A stretch of DNA of 64,000 nucleotides from Solwaraspora sp. WMMD406. GTDB taxonomy: Bacteria > Actinomycetota > Actinomycetes > Mycobacteriales > Micromonosporaceae. Of this stretch, positions 1 through 11,951 are shown in pieces. The stretch is taken from assembly GCF_029626025.1 (NCBI RefSeq), contig NZ_JARUBF010000001.1, forward strand, positions 3,658,001-3,722,000, given 5' to 3'. Position 1 is the first letter of the stretch, and each line of letters begins with the position of its first letter. The notes beneath the pieces are model-generated. The model had not been told where the DNA came from, searched no databases, and was given only the letters and a program-made list of their open reading frames with translations. A program made the translations under genes and the position numbers.

Positions 1-517
1 CGACGTTCTCCATCCGGGGTGGGGGAGCGTCGGCGTACCGCTCACCGTGCGCGTCCCGCCACGTGGTCACCGCAGCCAGGGTCAACGTCACCGGGCCGCC
101 GCTGACCAGCCGGTGGGTGACCGCCACGCACGGGCTGCCGTGGCGCATGGCGATCTCGCGTTCGATCACGATGTCGCCGATGCGCCACCGCCAGCGCGGC
201 ACGCCGTCGGTCAGGTCGAAGCGTTCCAGCAGGTTGTAGCCAGGTGGGTCCACCGCGCCGGAGGACCACTCGTGCACGCCGAGGCGGATCTGCGCCCCAG
301 TGGGCAACGTCACCGCCGGGTCCAGGCTGACCAGCCCGACCCGCCGGACCGCCGGGGTGGCTCCGGCGACCACCAGCAGGCCGTGGTAACGGCGGGTCCG
401 CAGGCCGCTGACGGTCCCCATCGCGTAGCCGCCACGACCATCCGTGACCAGCCATTCCCGGCTGGCTCCGGCGGTGAGGTCGGCGCAGAGCTGCGGTCCG
501 AAGGTGATACCGGGCAA
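1..517 (-). CDS. glycogen debranching enzyme (amylo-alpha-1,6-glucosidase), N-terminal part
   Basis: Only the first ~172 codons are present; the gene runs off the left edge. The translation contains REWLVTDGRGGYAMGTVSG followed by TRRYHGLLVVA, the hallmark of the bacterial glycogen-debranching N-terminal domain that precedes the GH133-type catalytic domain. The expected role is hydrolysis of alpha-1,6 branch points of glycogen-like glucans in the cytoplasm. I place the start at a TTG (515-517) because GGAGG lies 4 bases upstream on this strand and the family motif begins about 20 residues later; no ATG or GTG gives the same frame with a ribosome site. It is divergent from a glucosidase gene, which suggests joint alpha-glucan metabolism. 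The family call is firm; the exact start is less so. Confidence 0.82.
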   Translation of the reverse strand, partial: MPGITFGPQLCADLTAGASREWLVTDGRGGYAMGTVSGLRTRRYHGLLVVAGATPAVRRVGLVSLDPAVTLPTGAQIRLGVHEWSSGAVDPPGYNLLERFDLTDGVPRWRWRIGDIVIEREIAMRHGSPCVAVTHRLVSGGPVTLTLAAVTTWRDAHGERYADAPPPRMENV

Positions 518-549
518 CGTTCCTCCATTGCTGATGAGCCGACGAGCGA

Positions 550-623
550 GTGCGGGCGGAGCGGGGTGCCGGTGGGGCGACGAGCGGGTTCTACCGGAGC
601 GAGGTGCGGGCGGAGCGGGGTGC
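550..623. repeat. 20-bp direct repeat in divergent promoter region
   Basis: The 20-mer GTGCGGGCGGAGCGGGGTGC occurs at 550-569 and again at 604-623 (period 54 bp), in the 176-bp gap between the two divergent glycosidase genes. It resembles the dispersed G-rich purine repeats common in Micromonospora intergenic DNA. No function can be assigned. Confidence 0.6.
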
Positions 624-693
624 GGGGCCGGGGGGACCGACGAGGTGGCGATCCGACAAGTGCCGGAAACACGTCCCAGGGAGAATGTCCGTC

Positions 694-3357
694 ATGGTCA
701 ACTCCAGGCGAACGTATCGTGATCCGGAACGCACCCGGTTGGCGGAGGCCGACGCGGGTGAGCTGCCGTGGCGGGCATGGGGACCCTATGTCTCAGAACG
801 GGCATGGGGAACGGTACGGGAGGACTACAGCGAGCACGGTACGGCGTGGGACTACTTTCCGCATGATCATGCCCGATCGCGTGCGTACCGCTGGAACGAG
901 GATGGCATGGCCGGCGTCTGCGACGACCGTCAGACATTCTGCTTCGGGTTGGCCCTGTGGAACGGTGTGGATCCCATTCTTAAGGAACGCATGTTCGGCC
1001 TCGGCGGCGACGGCGGCAATCACGGTGAGGACGCCAAGGACTACTGGTGGTACGAGGACTCCACGCCCACCCACTCCTGGATGCGCTGGCGCTACCACTA
1101 TCCGCAAGCCGCCTTCCCCTACGATGACCTCGTCGCCGTCAACGGTATGCGCGGCCGCGAGGAGACCGAGTACGAACTGGTCGACACCGGCGTCTTCGAC
1201 GACGACCGCTACTGGGCGGTGACTGTCGACTACGCCAAGGCCGGCCCGACCGATCTGTGCATCGAGATCACCGTCGCCAACCGGGGCGACCAACCGGCCC
1301 GGTTGCACGTGCTGCCCAGCCTGTGGTTCCGCAACACCTGGGCCTGGGGACTGCCCGGCCGTGACCAGATCCCGGTGCTCACCGGCGACGACTCCCGCCT
1401 GGTCGGCCACCACTCGGTGCTCGGGCAGCTGGTGCTGCAGGGCGACGGCCAGCCGACCCCGCTGCTGTGCGACAACGACACCAACGCCGAACGGCTCTGG
1501 GGACAACCGTCGCGTACCCCGTACCCGAAGGACGGCATCAACGACCACGTCGTCGACGGCGCCGACACCGTCAACCCCGAGCGCACCGGCACCAAGGGCG
1601 CGCTGCACTACGTGCTTGACGTCCTACCCGGCTGCGAGGACCGGATCCGGCTGCGGTTGACGTTGACCGCACCGCCACCGGGCAACGCCCCGCCGCCCCG
1701 GCTCAACCTCGGCGCCGGGCACGCCGCCACCCTCGCCGCCCGGCACGCCGAAGCCGACCAGTACTACGACACGGTGATCCCGGCCGCCGCCACCGACGAC
1801 GAGCGGCTGGTCGCCCGACGCGCCCTGGCCGGGGTGCTCTGGGGCAAACAGTTCTACCACTTCGACGTTGCCCAGTGGCTGTCCGGCGATCCGGCCAGCC
1901 CGCCCCCGCCGCCGGGGCGGGCGCACGGACGCAACGCCGCCTGGTGGCACATGAACAGCTTCGACGTCATCTCGATGCCGGACCCCTGGGAATACCCCTG
2001 GTACGCGGCCTGGGACCTGGCGTTCCACTGCTCCACCCTGGCCCGGGTCGACCCGCAGTTCGCCAAGGACCAGCTGCTGTTGCTGCTGCGCGAGTGGTAC
2101 ATGCACCCCAACGGGCAGATCCCGGCGTACGAGTGGGCGTTCGCCGACGTCAACCCGCCGGTGCACGCCTGGGCCGCGCTGCGGGTGTTCGAGATCGACG
2201 GCCGACGCGACTTCGAGTTCCTCGCCCGGATCATGCACAAGCTGCTGCTCAACTTCACCTGGTGGGTCAACCGCAAGGACATCAACGGCAACAACGTCTT
2301 CGAAGGTGGCTTCCTCGGGCTGGACAACGTCGGCCCGTTCGACCGCTCCGCCGCGCTGCCGGTCGCCGGCATCCTGGAGCAGTCCGACGGCACCGGCTGG
2401 ATGGCCACGTACGCGCTGAACATGCTCGACATGGCACTCACCCTGGCGGTGCACGACCACACCTACACCGACATCGCCACCAAGTTCCTGGAACACTTCG
2501 CCTACATCGCCGCCGCCGCCTACGACCAGGGGCTGTGGGACGAGGAGGACTCGTTCTTCTACGACCAGCTGCGGCTGCCCGACGGCGACACCCTGCCGTT
2601 GAAGGTCCGCTCGGTGGTCGGACTGCTGCCGCTGGCCGCCACCACCACCTTGCATTCGGGCACCCTGGCCCGGCTGCCGGAGCTGGGCGCGCGGCTGCGC
2701 TGGTTCCTGACCAACAAACCGGAGTACGCCGACGTGATCGGTGCCCGCCGGCTGGCCGGCGACGGCCGGCAACACCGGCTGCTGTCGATGGTCGGCCCGG
2801 ACCAGATCGTGCGGATCCTCGCCCCGATGCTCGACGAGGAGGAGTTCCTTTCCCCGTACGGGCTGCGCACCCTGTCGCGGCGGCACCTCGACGAGCCGTT
2901 CACCGTCTCGCTCGGCGGACAGGACTTCACCGTCGGGTACGAACCGGCCGAGTCGACCAGCGGACTGTTCGGCGGCAACTCCAACTGGCGCGGCCCGATC
3001 TGGATGCCGACCAACTACCTGCTGGTCTGCGCGCTGCGGGACTTCGCCACCTTCTTCGGCGACGACCTGCTGATCGAATACCCGACCCGGTCCGGCGCGA
3101 AGCGCACGCTCAACGCCATCGCCGACGACCTGTCGCACCGGCTGATCTCGCTGTTCCTGCGCGACGAGTACGGTCGGCGGCCGATCTACGGGGCGGCGGA
3201 GAAGTTCCAGCAGCATCCCGACTGGCGGGACCTGATCGCGTTCCCGGAGTACTTCCACGGCGACAACGGGGCCGGTTTGGGCGCTTGGCACCAGACCGGC
3301 TGGACGGCGCTGGTCGCGGACCTGATCCTGACCACCCGATCCGATGGGAAGGACTGA
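694..3357 (+). CDS. GH63-like glucosidase (MGH1-type glycoside hydrolase)
   Basis: An 887-residue cytoplasmic protein with no signal peptide. Family features seen: an N-terminal beta-rich part ([23 protein letters not shown]), then an (alpha/alpha)6-barrel with [20 protein letters not shown] followed by [25 protein letters not shown], and [18 protein letters not shown] near the C-terminus. In GH63 enzymes the acid is an Asp in the WDL-type motif and the base a Glu in the last third; AAWDLAFH and the YGAAEKFQ to FPEYF region are the candidates here. Substrate is probably an alpha-linked glucoside or a mannosyl/glucosyl-glycerate type sugar, which cannot be settled from sequence. Start: ATG 694 has GGGAG about 10 bases upstream; ATG 685 in the same frame sits too close to that site. 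The reading frame extends further upstream without a better start. Confidence 0.85.
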   Translation: MVNSRRTYRDPERTRLAEADAGELPWRAWGPYVSERAWGTVREDYSEHGTAWDYFPHDHARSRAYRWNEDGMAGVCDDRQTFCFGLALWNGVDPILKERMFGLGGDGGNHGEDAKDYWWYEDSTPTHSWMRWRYHYPQAAFPYDDLVAVNGMRGREETEYELVDTGVFDDDRYWAVTVDYAKAGPTDLCIEITVANRGDQPARLHVLPSLWFRNTWAWGLPGRDQIPVLTGDDSRLVGHHSVLGQLVLQGDGQPTPLLCDNDTNAERLWGQPSRTPYPKDGINDHVVDGADTVNPERTGTKGALHYVLDVLPGCEDRIRLRLTLTAPPPGNAPPPRLNLGAGHAATLAARHAEADQYYDTVIPAAATDDERLVARRALAGVLWGKQFYHFDVAQWLSGDPASPPPPPGRAHGRNAAWWHMNSFDVISMPDPWEYPWYAAWDLAFHCSTLARVDPQFAKDQLLLLLREWYMHPNGQIPAYEWAFADVNPPVHAWAALRVFEIDGRRDFEFLARIMHKLLLNFTWWVNRKDINGNNVFEGGFLGLDNVGPFDRSAALPVAGILEQSDGTGWMATYALNMLDMALTLAVHDHTYTDIATKFLEHFAYIAAAAYDQGLWDEEDSFFYDQLRLPDGDTLPLKVRSVVGLLPLAATTTLHSGTLARLPELGARLRWFLTNKPEYADVIGARRLAGDGRQHRLLSMVGPDQIVRILAPMLDEEEFLSPYGLRTLSRRHLDEPFTVSLGGQDFTVGYEPAESTSGLFGGNSNWRGPIWMPTNYLLVCALRDFATFFGDDLLIEYPTRSGAKRTLNAIADDLSHRLISLFLRDEYGRRPIYGAAEKFQQHPDWRDLIAFPEYFHGDNGAGLGAWHQTGWTALVADLILTTRSDGKD

Positions 3358-3418
3358 ACGGACCGCCGGGGTCGGCGCGGCCGGTTCGACGGGCCGCGCC
3401 GACCCCGGCGGTCCGTTC
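3356..3418. terminator. perfect 27-bp stem bidirectional terminator
   Basis: Arms 3356-3382 and 3392-3418 are exact reverse complements (27 bp) with a 9-base loop. The left arm begins inside the stop codon of the upstream glucosidase gene, and the hairpin lies between two convergent genes, so it can stop transcription from both sides. There is no T-tract, as is usual in actinomycetes. Confidence 0.85.
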
Positions 3419-3432
3419 GGCGGGCCGCGCTG

Positions 3433-5823
<2,391 letters not shown>

Positions 5824-5936
5824 CGGGAGGTCTCCATCAGTCACGCGGGACGGCTACGGCGTCGGGTCACGGTGTCGAGCGGGCGCGAGTCACGGTGCCA
5901 TCCGGGTAGGACGGAATCCGTCCGCCGGGCGACGAC

Positions 5937-6347
5937 TCAGGCCCGCTGCTGGATGCGGATCATGTTGCCAGCGGGATCACGTACGGCACAGTCACGCACC
6001 CCGTACGGCTGCTCGGTCGGCTCCTGGACGATGTCGGCGTCGCCGGCCTGCAACCGGTCGAAGGTGGCGTCGAGATCGGTGGTGGCCAACACGATACCGG
6101 CGTAGGTGCCCTTGGCCATCATCTCGGTGATGGTGCGCCGTTCGTCGTCGGTGATCCCGGGATCGGCGGCCGGCGGATGCAGCACGATCGACGTGTCCGG
6201 CTGATCGGCGGGACCGACGGTGATCCACCGCATGCCGCTGTAGCCGACGTCGTTGCGGACCTCGAAACCGAGCAGGTCGCGGTAGAAGGCCAAGGCGGCG
6301 TCCGGGTCGTCGTGCGGCAGGAAGGACGAGGCAATGGTGACGTTCAT
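5937..6347 (-). CDS. VOC-family (glyoxalase/bleomycin-resistance fold) protein
   Basis: A 136-residue protein with the paired beta-alpha-beta-beta-beta pattern of the VOC superfamily: DPDAALAFYRDLLGFEVRNDV near the N-terminus and YGVRDCAVRDPAGNMIRIQQ at the C-terminus. Members bind metal and act as glyoxalases, dioxygenases or drug-binding proteins; the substrate here is unknown. The gene starts 5 bases after the stop of the AraC-type regulator at 6353-6802, so the two are almost certainly co-transcribed, a common regulator plus VOC pairing. Confidence 0.82.
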   Translation of the reverse strand: MNVTIASSFLPHDDPDAALAFYRDLLGFEVRNDVGYSGMRWITVGPADQPDTSIVLHPPAADPGITDDERRTITEMMAKGTYAGIVLATTDLDATFDRLQAGDADIVQEPTEQPYGVRDCAVRDPAGNMIRIQQRA

Positions 6348-6352
6348 GGTGA

Positions 6353-6802
6353 TCACGCTAGTTGCGGCTGCCTGGCCTGCGCTTCTCGATTCCTGATCGG
6401 TCTGGTGACCTGTTTGGCGACACACGACGGCATCCCGGCGGCGGCACCGACCGCCTGGCTGCGGTAGACGCTGGGCGGAACCCCGACCAATTCGGTGAAG
6501 CGAGTGCTGAAGGTGCCCAGCGACGCACAGCCGACCGCGAAGCAGACGTCGGTGACGCTGAGGTCGCCACGGCGCAGCAGCGCCATCGCGCGCTCGATCC
6601 GCCGCGTCATCAGATAGGTGTACGGTGACTCGCCGTACGCGAGGCGGAACTGCCGGCTGAGGTGGCCGGCGGACATGTGCACGCCGCGAGCGAGCGCCTC
6701 GACGTCCAGCGGCCGGGCGTACTCCCGGTCGATCCGGTCACGCACCCGGCGGAGCCGGGCGAGGTCACGCAGGCGCCGCGTCTCGTCGGATGTGCTGCTC
6801 AC
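6353..6802 (-). CDS. AraC-family transcriptional regulator (HTH only)
   Basis: A 149-residue protein consisting mostly of the AraC double helix-turn-helix: RDRIDREYARPLDVEALARG followed by VHMSAGHLSRQFRLAYGESP, then a second HTH with VTDVCFAVGCASLGTFSTRF and the ending ELVGVPPSVYR. There is no N-terminal ligand-binding domain, and the C-terminal ~35 residues after the HTH are basic and unlike known domains. It starts at GTG 6802 with a weak ribosome site. Placed directly ahead of the VOC gene, it probably controls that gene and itself; its signal is unknown. Confidence 0.85.
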   Translation of the reverse strand: MSSTSDETRRLRDLARLRRVRDRIDREYARPLDVEALARGVHMSAGHLSRQFRLAYGESPYTYLMTRRIERAMALLRRGDLSVTDVCFAVGCASLGTFSTRFTELVGVPPSVYRSQAVGAAAGMPSCVAKQVTRPIRNREAQARQPQLA

Positions 6803-6867
6803 CTGGGCGATCGTGCCACGCCGGGCCGCTGTTGCCCAGTGTCACCGGGCGCGGCGGTCGTACCCGG

Positions 6868-7782
6868 TCAACCGACCAGGGTGCCGACGGCGACCAGCAG
6901 GTACAGCCCGCCGCCGCAGGCCACGGCGAGCCCGGCGATCAGCGGCATCCGGGCCATCAGGCGTCGTACGGGTGCCCAGCCGCCGCCCCGGCCGGCGAGG
7001 CTGGCCCAGCCCCGGATGGTCAGCGCGCCGACAGCGGTCAACGTCGCCGCCATGCCGATGCCGAAGACCGCGACCAGCACGACGGCGTCGACGGCTCGTC
7101 CGGTGAGCAGGCCGCTGACCAGCACCAGGAACGCTGACGGGGAGGGAAGCAGCCCACCGGACAGGCCGATGGCGATCAGGCCACGGCGTGACCACGGGTC
7201 GGTCAGCGCGGCATGGTGATGGTGATGGTGTCGGCCGGTCGGGCGGACCCGTACCGCCACGGCACCGGCCTCCTGTCCACCCATCTGGCGATGACCGTCG
7301 TGGTCGGCGTGGCTGTGGCCGTCGTGGTGATGGTGGTCGTGGTCGGCGTGGCTGTGGCCATCGTGGTGATGGTGGTCGTGGTCGGCGTGGCTGTGGTCGT
7401 GGTGATGGTGATCGGTGCCCCGCAGGTGCCGGTAGGCCAGGTGCAGCCCGACGCCGATCACCACCGTCCCGGCCAGGACCTGCATCCACGCGGTGACCCG
7501 CTCGGTGCCGACGCTGGCGAACCCGGTCAGCGCCACCCAGGCGATCGCCAGCACCAGCACGGACAGCGTGTGCATGATCGCCACGATCAACCCGAGGCGC
7601 AGCGCGTCACGGTACCGTCCCCGGGTCCCCACCAGGTACGCCGCCGTAATGGACTTGCCGTGCCCCGGGGCCACCGCGTGCGCGGCACCGACGCCGAGCG
7701 CGACCAGCAACGCCAACCAGAACACGGCACCGCTGTCGAACATGGCGATCAGGCGTGCCTCGAATCCGTTGATCCCGGTCAC
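6868..7782 (-). CDS. NicO/RcnA-type nickel-cobalt transporter with His-rich loop
   Basis: A 304-residue integral membrane protein with about six hydrophobic segments and the family motif HAVAPGHGKS (residues ~36-45) in helix II. A large cytoplasmic or periplasmic loop (about 125-190) is packed with HHHHDHSHADHD-type repeats encoded by a tandem DNA repeat, as in metal-binding loops of Ni/Co permeases and exporters. RcnA-like proteins export Ni/Co; NixA/HoxN-like ones import, and the sequence alone does not decide. GTG start at 7782 has AGGAGG 5 bases upstream and overlaps by 4 bases the stop of the upstream gene, so the two are translationally coupled. Confidence 0.87.
   Translation of the reverse strand: MTGINGFEARLIAMFDSGAVFWLALLVALGVGAAHAVAPGHGKSITAAYLVGTRGRYRDALRLGLIVAIMHTLSVLVLAIAWVALTGFASVGTERVTAWMQVLAGTVVIGVGLHLAYRHLRGTDHHHHDHSHADHDHHHHDGHSHADHDHHHHDGHSHADHDGHRQMGGQEAGAVAVRVRPTGRHHHHHHAALTDPWSRRGLIAIGLSGGLLPSPSAFLVLVSGLLTGRAVDAVVLVAVFGIGMAATLTAVGALTIRGWASLAGRGGGWAPVRRLMARMPLIAGLAVACGGGLYLLVAVGTLVG
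7325..7420. repeat. tandem His/Asp-encoding repeat in transporter gene
   Basis: A repeated GTGGTGATGGTGGTCGTGG-type unit (about 48 bp, at least two copies plus partials) encodes the His/Asp-rich loop of the NicO transporter. Such repeats can change copy number and so alter the metal-binding loop. Confidence 0.65.
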
Positions 7783-8438
7783 CGGGTCCTCCTTCTGCGT
7801 GATGCCCGCCGCGCGATCGCCACGGCGAGTCCACCAAGGACGGCGGCGCCGGTACCCAGCGCCAGCGGAGCCGCCGCGCTTCGGTGTCCGTCGTCGGTCA
7901 GCGAGACCCGGTGGGTGGTACGGGTGGACGTGAACAGCACCTGCGCCGGGGTCATCGGCCCGGCGGCGGTGAGCATGGTCCGGTACGCGGTGTGCAGGTC
8001 GGTCAACGCGGCGAGCCTTACCTCGATCTCGGACACCGGCGCGGGGCAGGCGAACCGTAGCCGGGCACCCTGCCGCAACAGGTCCTCCAGTGGCAGGACG
8101 GTCGCCGGGCAGGCCGACCCGGACTGGCGGACCTCGATGTGGTCGGTGAGGTACCGCCGTACGGCGGCCGAGCGGGCCAGCTTCTGCTCGCCGGTCAGCC
8201 CGGTGTCGACCGGACCGGCGGTCGGATCCTCGAACGCGCCCAGCGACTGACCGAGTGCCACCCAGTCGTCCTCGGCGGCCTGCCAGGTGATGGCCACCTC
8301 AGCGCCGTCGACGTCGACGCGGGCGGTGGCCGGCGGACCGAACGGGTGCGCGGCGACCGGCGCCGGCGTCGTGAGCGCGACGGCGGCGACGGCCAAGGCG
8401 GTCGCGGCCACGCCGAGCAGGGCGGATCGAATCCTCAC
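7779..8438 (-). CDS. secreted/membrane-anchored partner of NicO transporter
   Basis: A 219-residue protein with a signal peptide (residues 1-30, cleavage near APVAAHPFG), an extracytoplasmic domain of ~150 residues and a C-terminal transmembrane helix (about 186-208) ending in a basic RRASRRRRTR tail. The exported domain has two Cys residues (SACPATV and RFACPAPV). Its stop overlaps the GTG start of the nickel/cobalt transporter by 4 bases, and proteins of this layout regularly precede NicO-type transporters in actinobacteria, so a role in metal delivery or transporter assembly is inferred. GTG start at 8438 has GGGAG 7 bases upstream. No enzymatic motif was recognised. Confidence 0.72.
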   Translation of the reverse strand: MRIRSALLGVAATALAVAAVALTTPAPVAAHPFGPPATARVDVDGAEVAITWQAAEDDWVALGQSLGAFEDPTAGPVDTGLTGEQKLARSAAVRRYLTDHIEVRQSGSACPATVLPLEDLLRQGARLRFACPAPVSEIEVRLAALTDLHTAYRTMLTAAGPMTPAQVLFTSTRTTHRVSLTDDGHRSAAAPLALGTGAAVLGGLAVAIARRASRRRRTR

Positions 8439-8452
8439 GAGGTTCTCCCTGA

Positions 8453-8510
8453 CCCGGGTACGTCCCCATCGGGGCGAGGTCGACCCCTCGGCGGCGGGGA
8501 CGTACCCGGG
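8453..8510. terminator. 15-bp stem hairpin between minus-strand genes
   Basis: CCCGGGTACGTCCCC at 8453-8467 and its exact reverse complement at 8496-8510 enclose 28 bases that can form a smaller inner GGGG/CCCC hairpin. It follows the phosphatase gene stop (8527, minus strand) and precedes the transporter operon, so a terminator is the simplest reading. A metal-responsive leader element is an alternative. Confidence 0.65.
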
Positions 8511-8526
8511 CGGATAGCGGGTGTGG

Positions 8527-10185
8527 TTACTTGGTGACGGTGATCAGCGGGCTGGTGATCTGCTGGTTCTCGCTGACCAGGTAGATGTGGTGGGTGCTGC
8601 CGTTCTTCGCGGTCGCCGGGATGGCGAACCGCTGGTCGATCCGGCCCAGCTCGTCGGCGACCAGGTTCATCACGAAGACACCGTTGCGGCCGTCGGCGGC
8701 CTTGGTGTTGCGCAGGTGGACGGCGACCTTCTCGTCCGGGTCGTAGCCGGCGGCCGAGATGGTGACCAGGCCTTCCATCGGGACCGTGGTGCGGTCGACG
8801 GTGACCTGCTCGCCGGTGGTGTTCTCCGGGGTGCGGATTTCGTTGACGGTGCGCTCACCGGCGGCGTTCTTGCGGATCAGGAATCCGTCGTGGTGCTCGC
8901 CGTTGGCGTAGCGGGCCTCGAACCGGATGCTGTCCGCCTCGACGTCGATCATCTGGTAGAGCTGGGTGTCCTGCGAACTGCTGATCACCTCGGCGCCGTT
9001 GCCGGTCCAGTTGGTGCCGCCGTTGAGGGTGTACATCTTGCCGCCGGAGACGGAGACGACGTAGACGGTGCCGTTGTGCACGGCGGCCGACTGGCGGGCG
9101 GTGGCCACGTTGCCCCGACCGTACGAGTGGTCGTGGCCCTGTAGCACCAGGTCCACGCCGTAGCGCTCGAACAGCGGACCCCACTGGGCCCGGACGTTGG
9201 GGTTGTTGCGGCTACCGGTGGTGGAGTAGACGGGGTGGTGGAAGGTGACGACCGTCCACTTGTGCGGGTTGCTCTCCAGGACCTGCTCCAGCCACGCGGT
9301 CTGCGCGGCCATCAGCGTGGCGTTGCTCTGGTGGTTGGAGTCCAGGCCGATGAACCGCACACCCTGGTAGTCCAGGTAGTACGCGGTCTGCTTGAGCTCC
9401 TCGTTACCCGGGCCGTTGTCCGGGTACGGGAACTGCGGCCGCCAGAACGTCGACAGGCCACCGCTGTACTCGTGGTTACCGGGGATGGAGATGTTGGGCA
9501 CCTGCTGGTTGACGAAGCCGTCGGCCTTGTGCCACTGGCCCCACTGCTCTTCGCTGTTGGCGTTGTCGATCAGGTCACCGGCGTTGACGATCAGCTTGGC
9601 CTCCGGCCGGTCGGCGAACGCCTGCCGGAACACCCGAGGCACCGCCGAGTCGACGTTGTTCTGCGCGTCGCCGTAGTAGATGAACGAGAACGGGTCGAAC
9701 CCGTCGGCGGCGGTGGTGAAGTCGATCCACTCGCTCCAGTTCGTGCCGTCGCCGACCCGGTAGGTGTAGCGGGTGTCCGGCTTCAGCCCGGTGAACTCGA
9801 CCTCGTGGTAGGTCGACGCGTAGCCGAGCGTGGTGTTGACCGCGCTGGTGTTGCTGGCCATCACCTTGCTGACGACGGCGTCGGCGGCGGGCACCCCGCC
9901 GACCAGGGCGCGCGGGGCCTCCAGGATCTCGGCCTGCGCCCAGTCGGCGGGCGCGTCGGCCCGCCAGGTCACCTTCTGCGAGGTGGCCGGGGTGGTGGTG
10001 GGGATGAGGATGATCCGGTCCGGGACCGGGGTCGGCTTGTGGATCTCGGCGGCCGGGTAGCGGACCGGCGGTGCGTCGCCGATCGCCGGGCTGACCGCGA
10101 AGCCGCCGACCAGCGTGGCCGCGGCACCGACAGCGACGAGCTGCGCGGTCCGGGACTTGCTGCTCCAGGCTCTTCTGACGTTCAC
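8527..10185 (-). CDS. secreted purple acid phosphatase-like metallophosphoesterase
   Basis: A 552-residue exported protein: signal peptide (residues 1-~40, RR near the N-terminus, AIGDA cleavage area), an N-terminal FN3-like purple-acid-phosphatase domain (YHEVEFTGLKPDTRYTYRVG), and a calcineurin-like metallophosphoesterase domain. The metal-ligand motifs are all visible in order: IYYGDAQ, VNAGDLIDN, IPGNHE, VTFHHPVY and LQGHDHSYGRGN. This predicts a di-metal phosphomonoesterase acting outside the cell. A C-terminal beta-rich domain of ~120 residues follows. GTG at 10185 is chosen because AGGGGG lies 9 bases upstream and it opens directly into the signal peptide; a longer frame continues upstream but encodes no leader. 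Confidence 0.88.
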   Translation of the reverse strand: MNVRRAWSSKSRTAQLVAVGAAATLVGGFAVSPAIGDAPPVRYPAAEIHKPTPVPDRIILIPTTTPATSQKVTWRADAPADWAQAEILEAPRALVGGVPAADAVVSKVMASNTSAVNTTLGYASTYHEVEFTGLKPDTRYTYRVGDGTNWSEWIDFTTAADGFDPFSFIYYGDAQNNVDSAVPRVFRQAFADRPEAKLIVNAGDLIDNANSEEQWGQWHKADGFVNQQVPNISIPGNHEYSGGLSTFWRPQFPYPDNGPGNEELKQTAYYLDYQGVRFIGLDSNHQSNATLMAAQTAWLEQVLESNPHKWTVVTFHHPVYSTTGSRNNPNVRAQWGPLFERYGVDLVLQGHDHSYGRGNVATARQSAAVHNGTVYVVSVSGGKMYTLNGGTNWTGNGAEVISSSQDTQLYQMIDVEADSIRFEARYANGEHHDGFLIRKNAAGERTVNEIRTPENTTGEQVTVDRTTVPMEGLVTISAAGYDPDEKVAVHLRNTKAADGRNGVFVMNLVADELGRIDQRFAIPATAKNGSTHHIYLVSENQQITSPLITVTK

Positions 10186-10442
10186 GGGTGAGGTCCCCCT
10201 CAAGGATCTCGACTGACCCGCCGACGGAGATGCGGCGGGACACCCCGCATTCGTTCGTGCCTGGTCAGCCGGCATTCGACGCCGAAGTGGCCGACCGATG
10301 AACTCATGATCGACGTGCGTTGGTGGTCACCCCGGCGGTGCCTTCTGGTCATTCGGTGGCCATCCGCCGTTGCGCCGAAGCCGCCGCCGGCCGGTCTACG
10401 CTGCGCACCAGTTGTCGTTCGAATACCCAGGTGAAGAGGCAG

Positions 10443-10979
10443 ATGGCCCCGATCACGCGCCGACCCGACCCCGCTCCGGCCGCTCCTGTCACGCCGACGC
10501 GACGTCCCCGGACGGCGGCGGTCGCGGCGGTGGCACTCGTCGCGTCGCTGAGCCTGACCGGGGCCGCACCGCCCTCGGCGGCGGTACGCAAGGACGACCG
10601 GTTCCTCACCGCGCAGACCCCGGGCGTGCTGCACATCGAGGCTGGCGAATGTTTCAGTGACCCGTTCCACTACGCCCGGGTCGGCGAGGTGGTGGTCGTC
10701 TACACCCCGTGCGACCAACCGCCGGTCGACAACCAGGTGTACGGCTTCGTCGAAGCAGCCGACGGGCCGTGGAACCGCGACGCCGTCGCCGACCTCGCCT
10801 GGCGGCGGTGCGGTGCGGGGTTCACCCACCACTGGTCCACCCGGGCCGAGTCCGGACTGGACTACTTTCCGGTGCTGCCGACCGAGGAGACCTGGGCGGA
10901 CGGCGACCGTACCGTGATGTGCGTGGTCTACGACCCGGCCGGCCGGTTGGCCGGCTCCGTGCTACCGTCGGCTCGCTGA
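10443..10979 (+). CDS. septum formation family exported protein
   Basis: A 178-residue protein with a hydrophobic export segment (about residues 22-45, RPRTAAVAAVALVASLSLTG) and a small extracytoplasmic domain whose LHIEAGECFSDP, then VVVYTPCDQP, and later RRCGAGF and VMCVVYDPAGRLAGS resemble the actinobacterial septum-formation domain, with four regularly placed Cys. Its cellular role is unknown beyond that family name. The start at ATG 10443 is uncertain: AGAGG lies close upstream, and an in-frame GTG at 10431 and earlier starts exist. Confidence 0.7.
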   Translation: MAPITRRPDPAPAAPVTPTRRPRTAAVAAVALVASLSLTGAAPPSAAVRKDDRFLTAQTPGVLHIEAGECFSDPFHYARVGEVVVVYTPCDQPPVDNQVYGFVEAADGPWNRDAVADLAWRRCGAGFTHHWSTRAESGLDYFPVLPTEETWADGDRTVMCVVYDPAGRLAGSVLPSAR

Positions 10980-11026
10980 CCGCCCGAGATGTCCCTCGAA
11001 ACGGTGTCCTCCAAGGTGGACACATT

Positions 11027-11944
11027 TCACTCGAAGAAGATCGGCAGCAGCGTGATCGAGTTGACCGCGCCATGCGTCACGATCAGCGCCCAGATGTTGC
11101 GGTAGCGGGCCCAGAGGTAGCCGACGAACAGGCCGAATCCACCGTTGAAGACCAGGACGACGGCCACGACCTCGGCCAACGGCCCGTCGCCGATCCGGTG
11201 TGTGTGCATCGCCGCGAATGCCACCGCGGTGACGACGATCGCCGGCCAGCGGCCGAGTAGCGCCTCCAAGCGGGTCTGCAGCACCGCCCGGTAGAAGACC
11301 TCCTCCACGACGCCGGCGGTCAGGAAGGTGAGCACCATCGCCCCGGCGAGGAACACCGGGTCGTAGTCGCGGTAGCCGGACAGGTCGTCCGGACCCCGCA
11401 GCGGGCTGTAGTAGGACAGGTATCCCCAGGCAACCATCGCCGGCAGCGGCCCGAGCCAGTACCACCCGGCCGGGATGGCGCGCCGGTGCTCCACCGCTCC
11501 GGGTGACGGTGCCGCCAAGCTCCGCAGCACCCACCACGTCCCACCGATCAGCAGCGCGACCTTGACCGGGCCGTACCAGACACTGGCCGGCCCCAGCCCG
11601 AACGCCAGCAGCGGAAACGCGACGGCGATCGCGAGGAGCGCAAGGGTCTGCCGGACGAGGGCGGTCCGGGCGTCGTCGGCGACCAGCGGCAACGTCGGCA
11701 GGCGGGCGGGCACCAGCCGGGTCAGCAGCACCCCGACGAGCAGCGGAATCACCACCGCCGAGAGCGGTACCGCGCCGGCTTCGGCGTCCGCCGAGATCCG
11801 AATCTCGGTGCGGCCGGTGAGCAGCAGCCAGGCCAGGGCACCGCCGATCGCGGTCAACCCGGCTGCCAGCACACCCAGGGCCACCGGGCCGACAGTTGAC
11901 GGAATCGCGCCGGCCGGCGGCCGGTCCTCGCCGACCGTGTCCAT
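11027..11944 (-). CDS. CPBP-family intramembrane metalloprotease
   Basis: A 305-residue polytopic membrane protein with eight or so hydrophobic segments. The C-terminal half carries the CPBP (Abi) protease motifs: EEVFYRA (glutamates plus arginine), FAAMHTHR and THGAVNS, whose Glu and His residues bind the catalytic metal. Related to CAAX prenyl protease Rce1 and to bacteriocin-immunity proteins; the substrate is not known. Start at ATG 11944: a TAGACT -10-like box ends 7 bases before the ATG and there is no Shine-Dalgarno, pointing to a leaderless mRNA. Confidence 0.87.
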   Translation of the reverse strand: MDTVGEDRPPAGAIPSTVGPVALGVLAAGLTAIGGALAWLLLTGRTEIRISADAEAGAVPLSAVVIPLLVGVLLTRLVPARLPTLPLVADDARTALVRQTLALLAIAVAFPLLAFGLGPASVWYGPVKVALLIGGTWWVLRSLAAPSPGAVEHRRAIPAGWYWLGPLPAMVAWGYLSYYSPLRGPDDLSGYRDYDPVFLAGAMVLTFLTAGVVEEVFYRAVLQTRLEALLGRWPAIVVTAVAFAAMHTHRIGDGPLAEVVAVVLVFNGGFGLFVGYLWARYRNIWALIVTHGAVNSITLLPIFFE

Positions 11945-11951
11945 TGCCGGC

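Noticed and set aside
1624-3291. Long minus-strand frame opposite the glucosidase
   Set aside because: Antisense to a well-supported gene; no ribosome site or domain.
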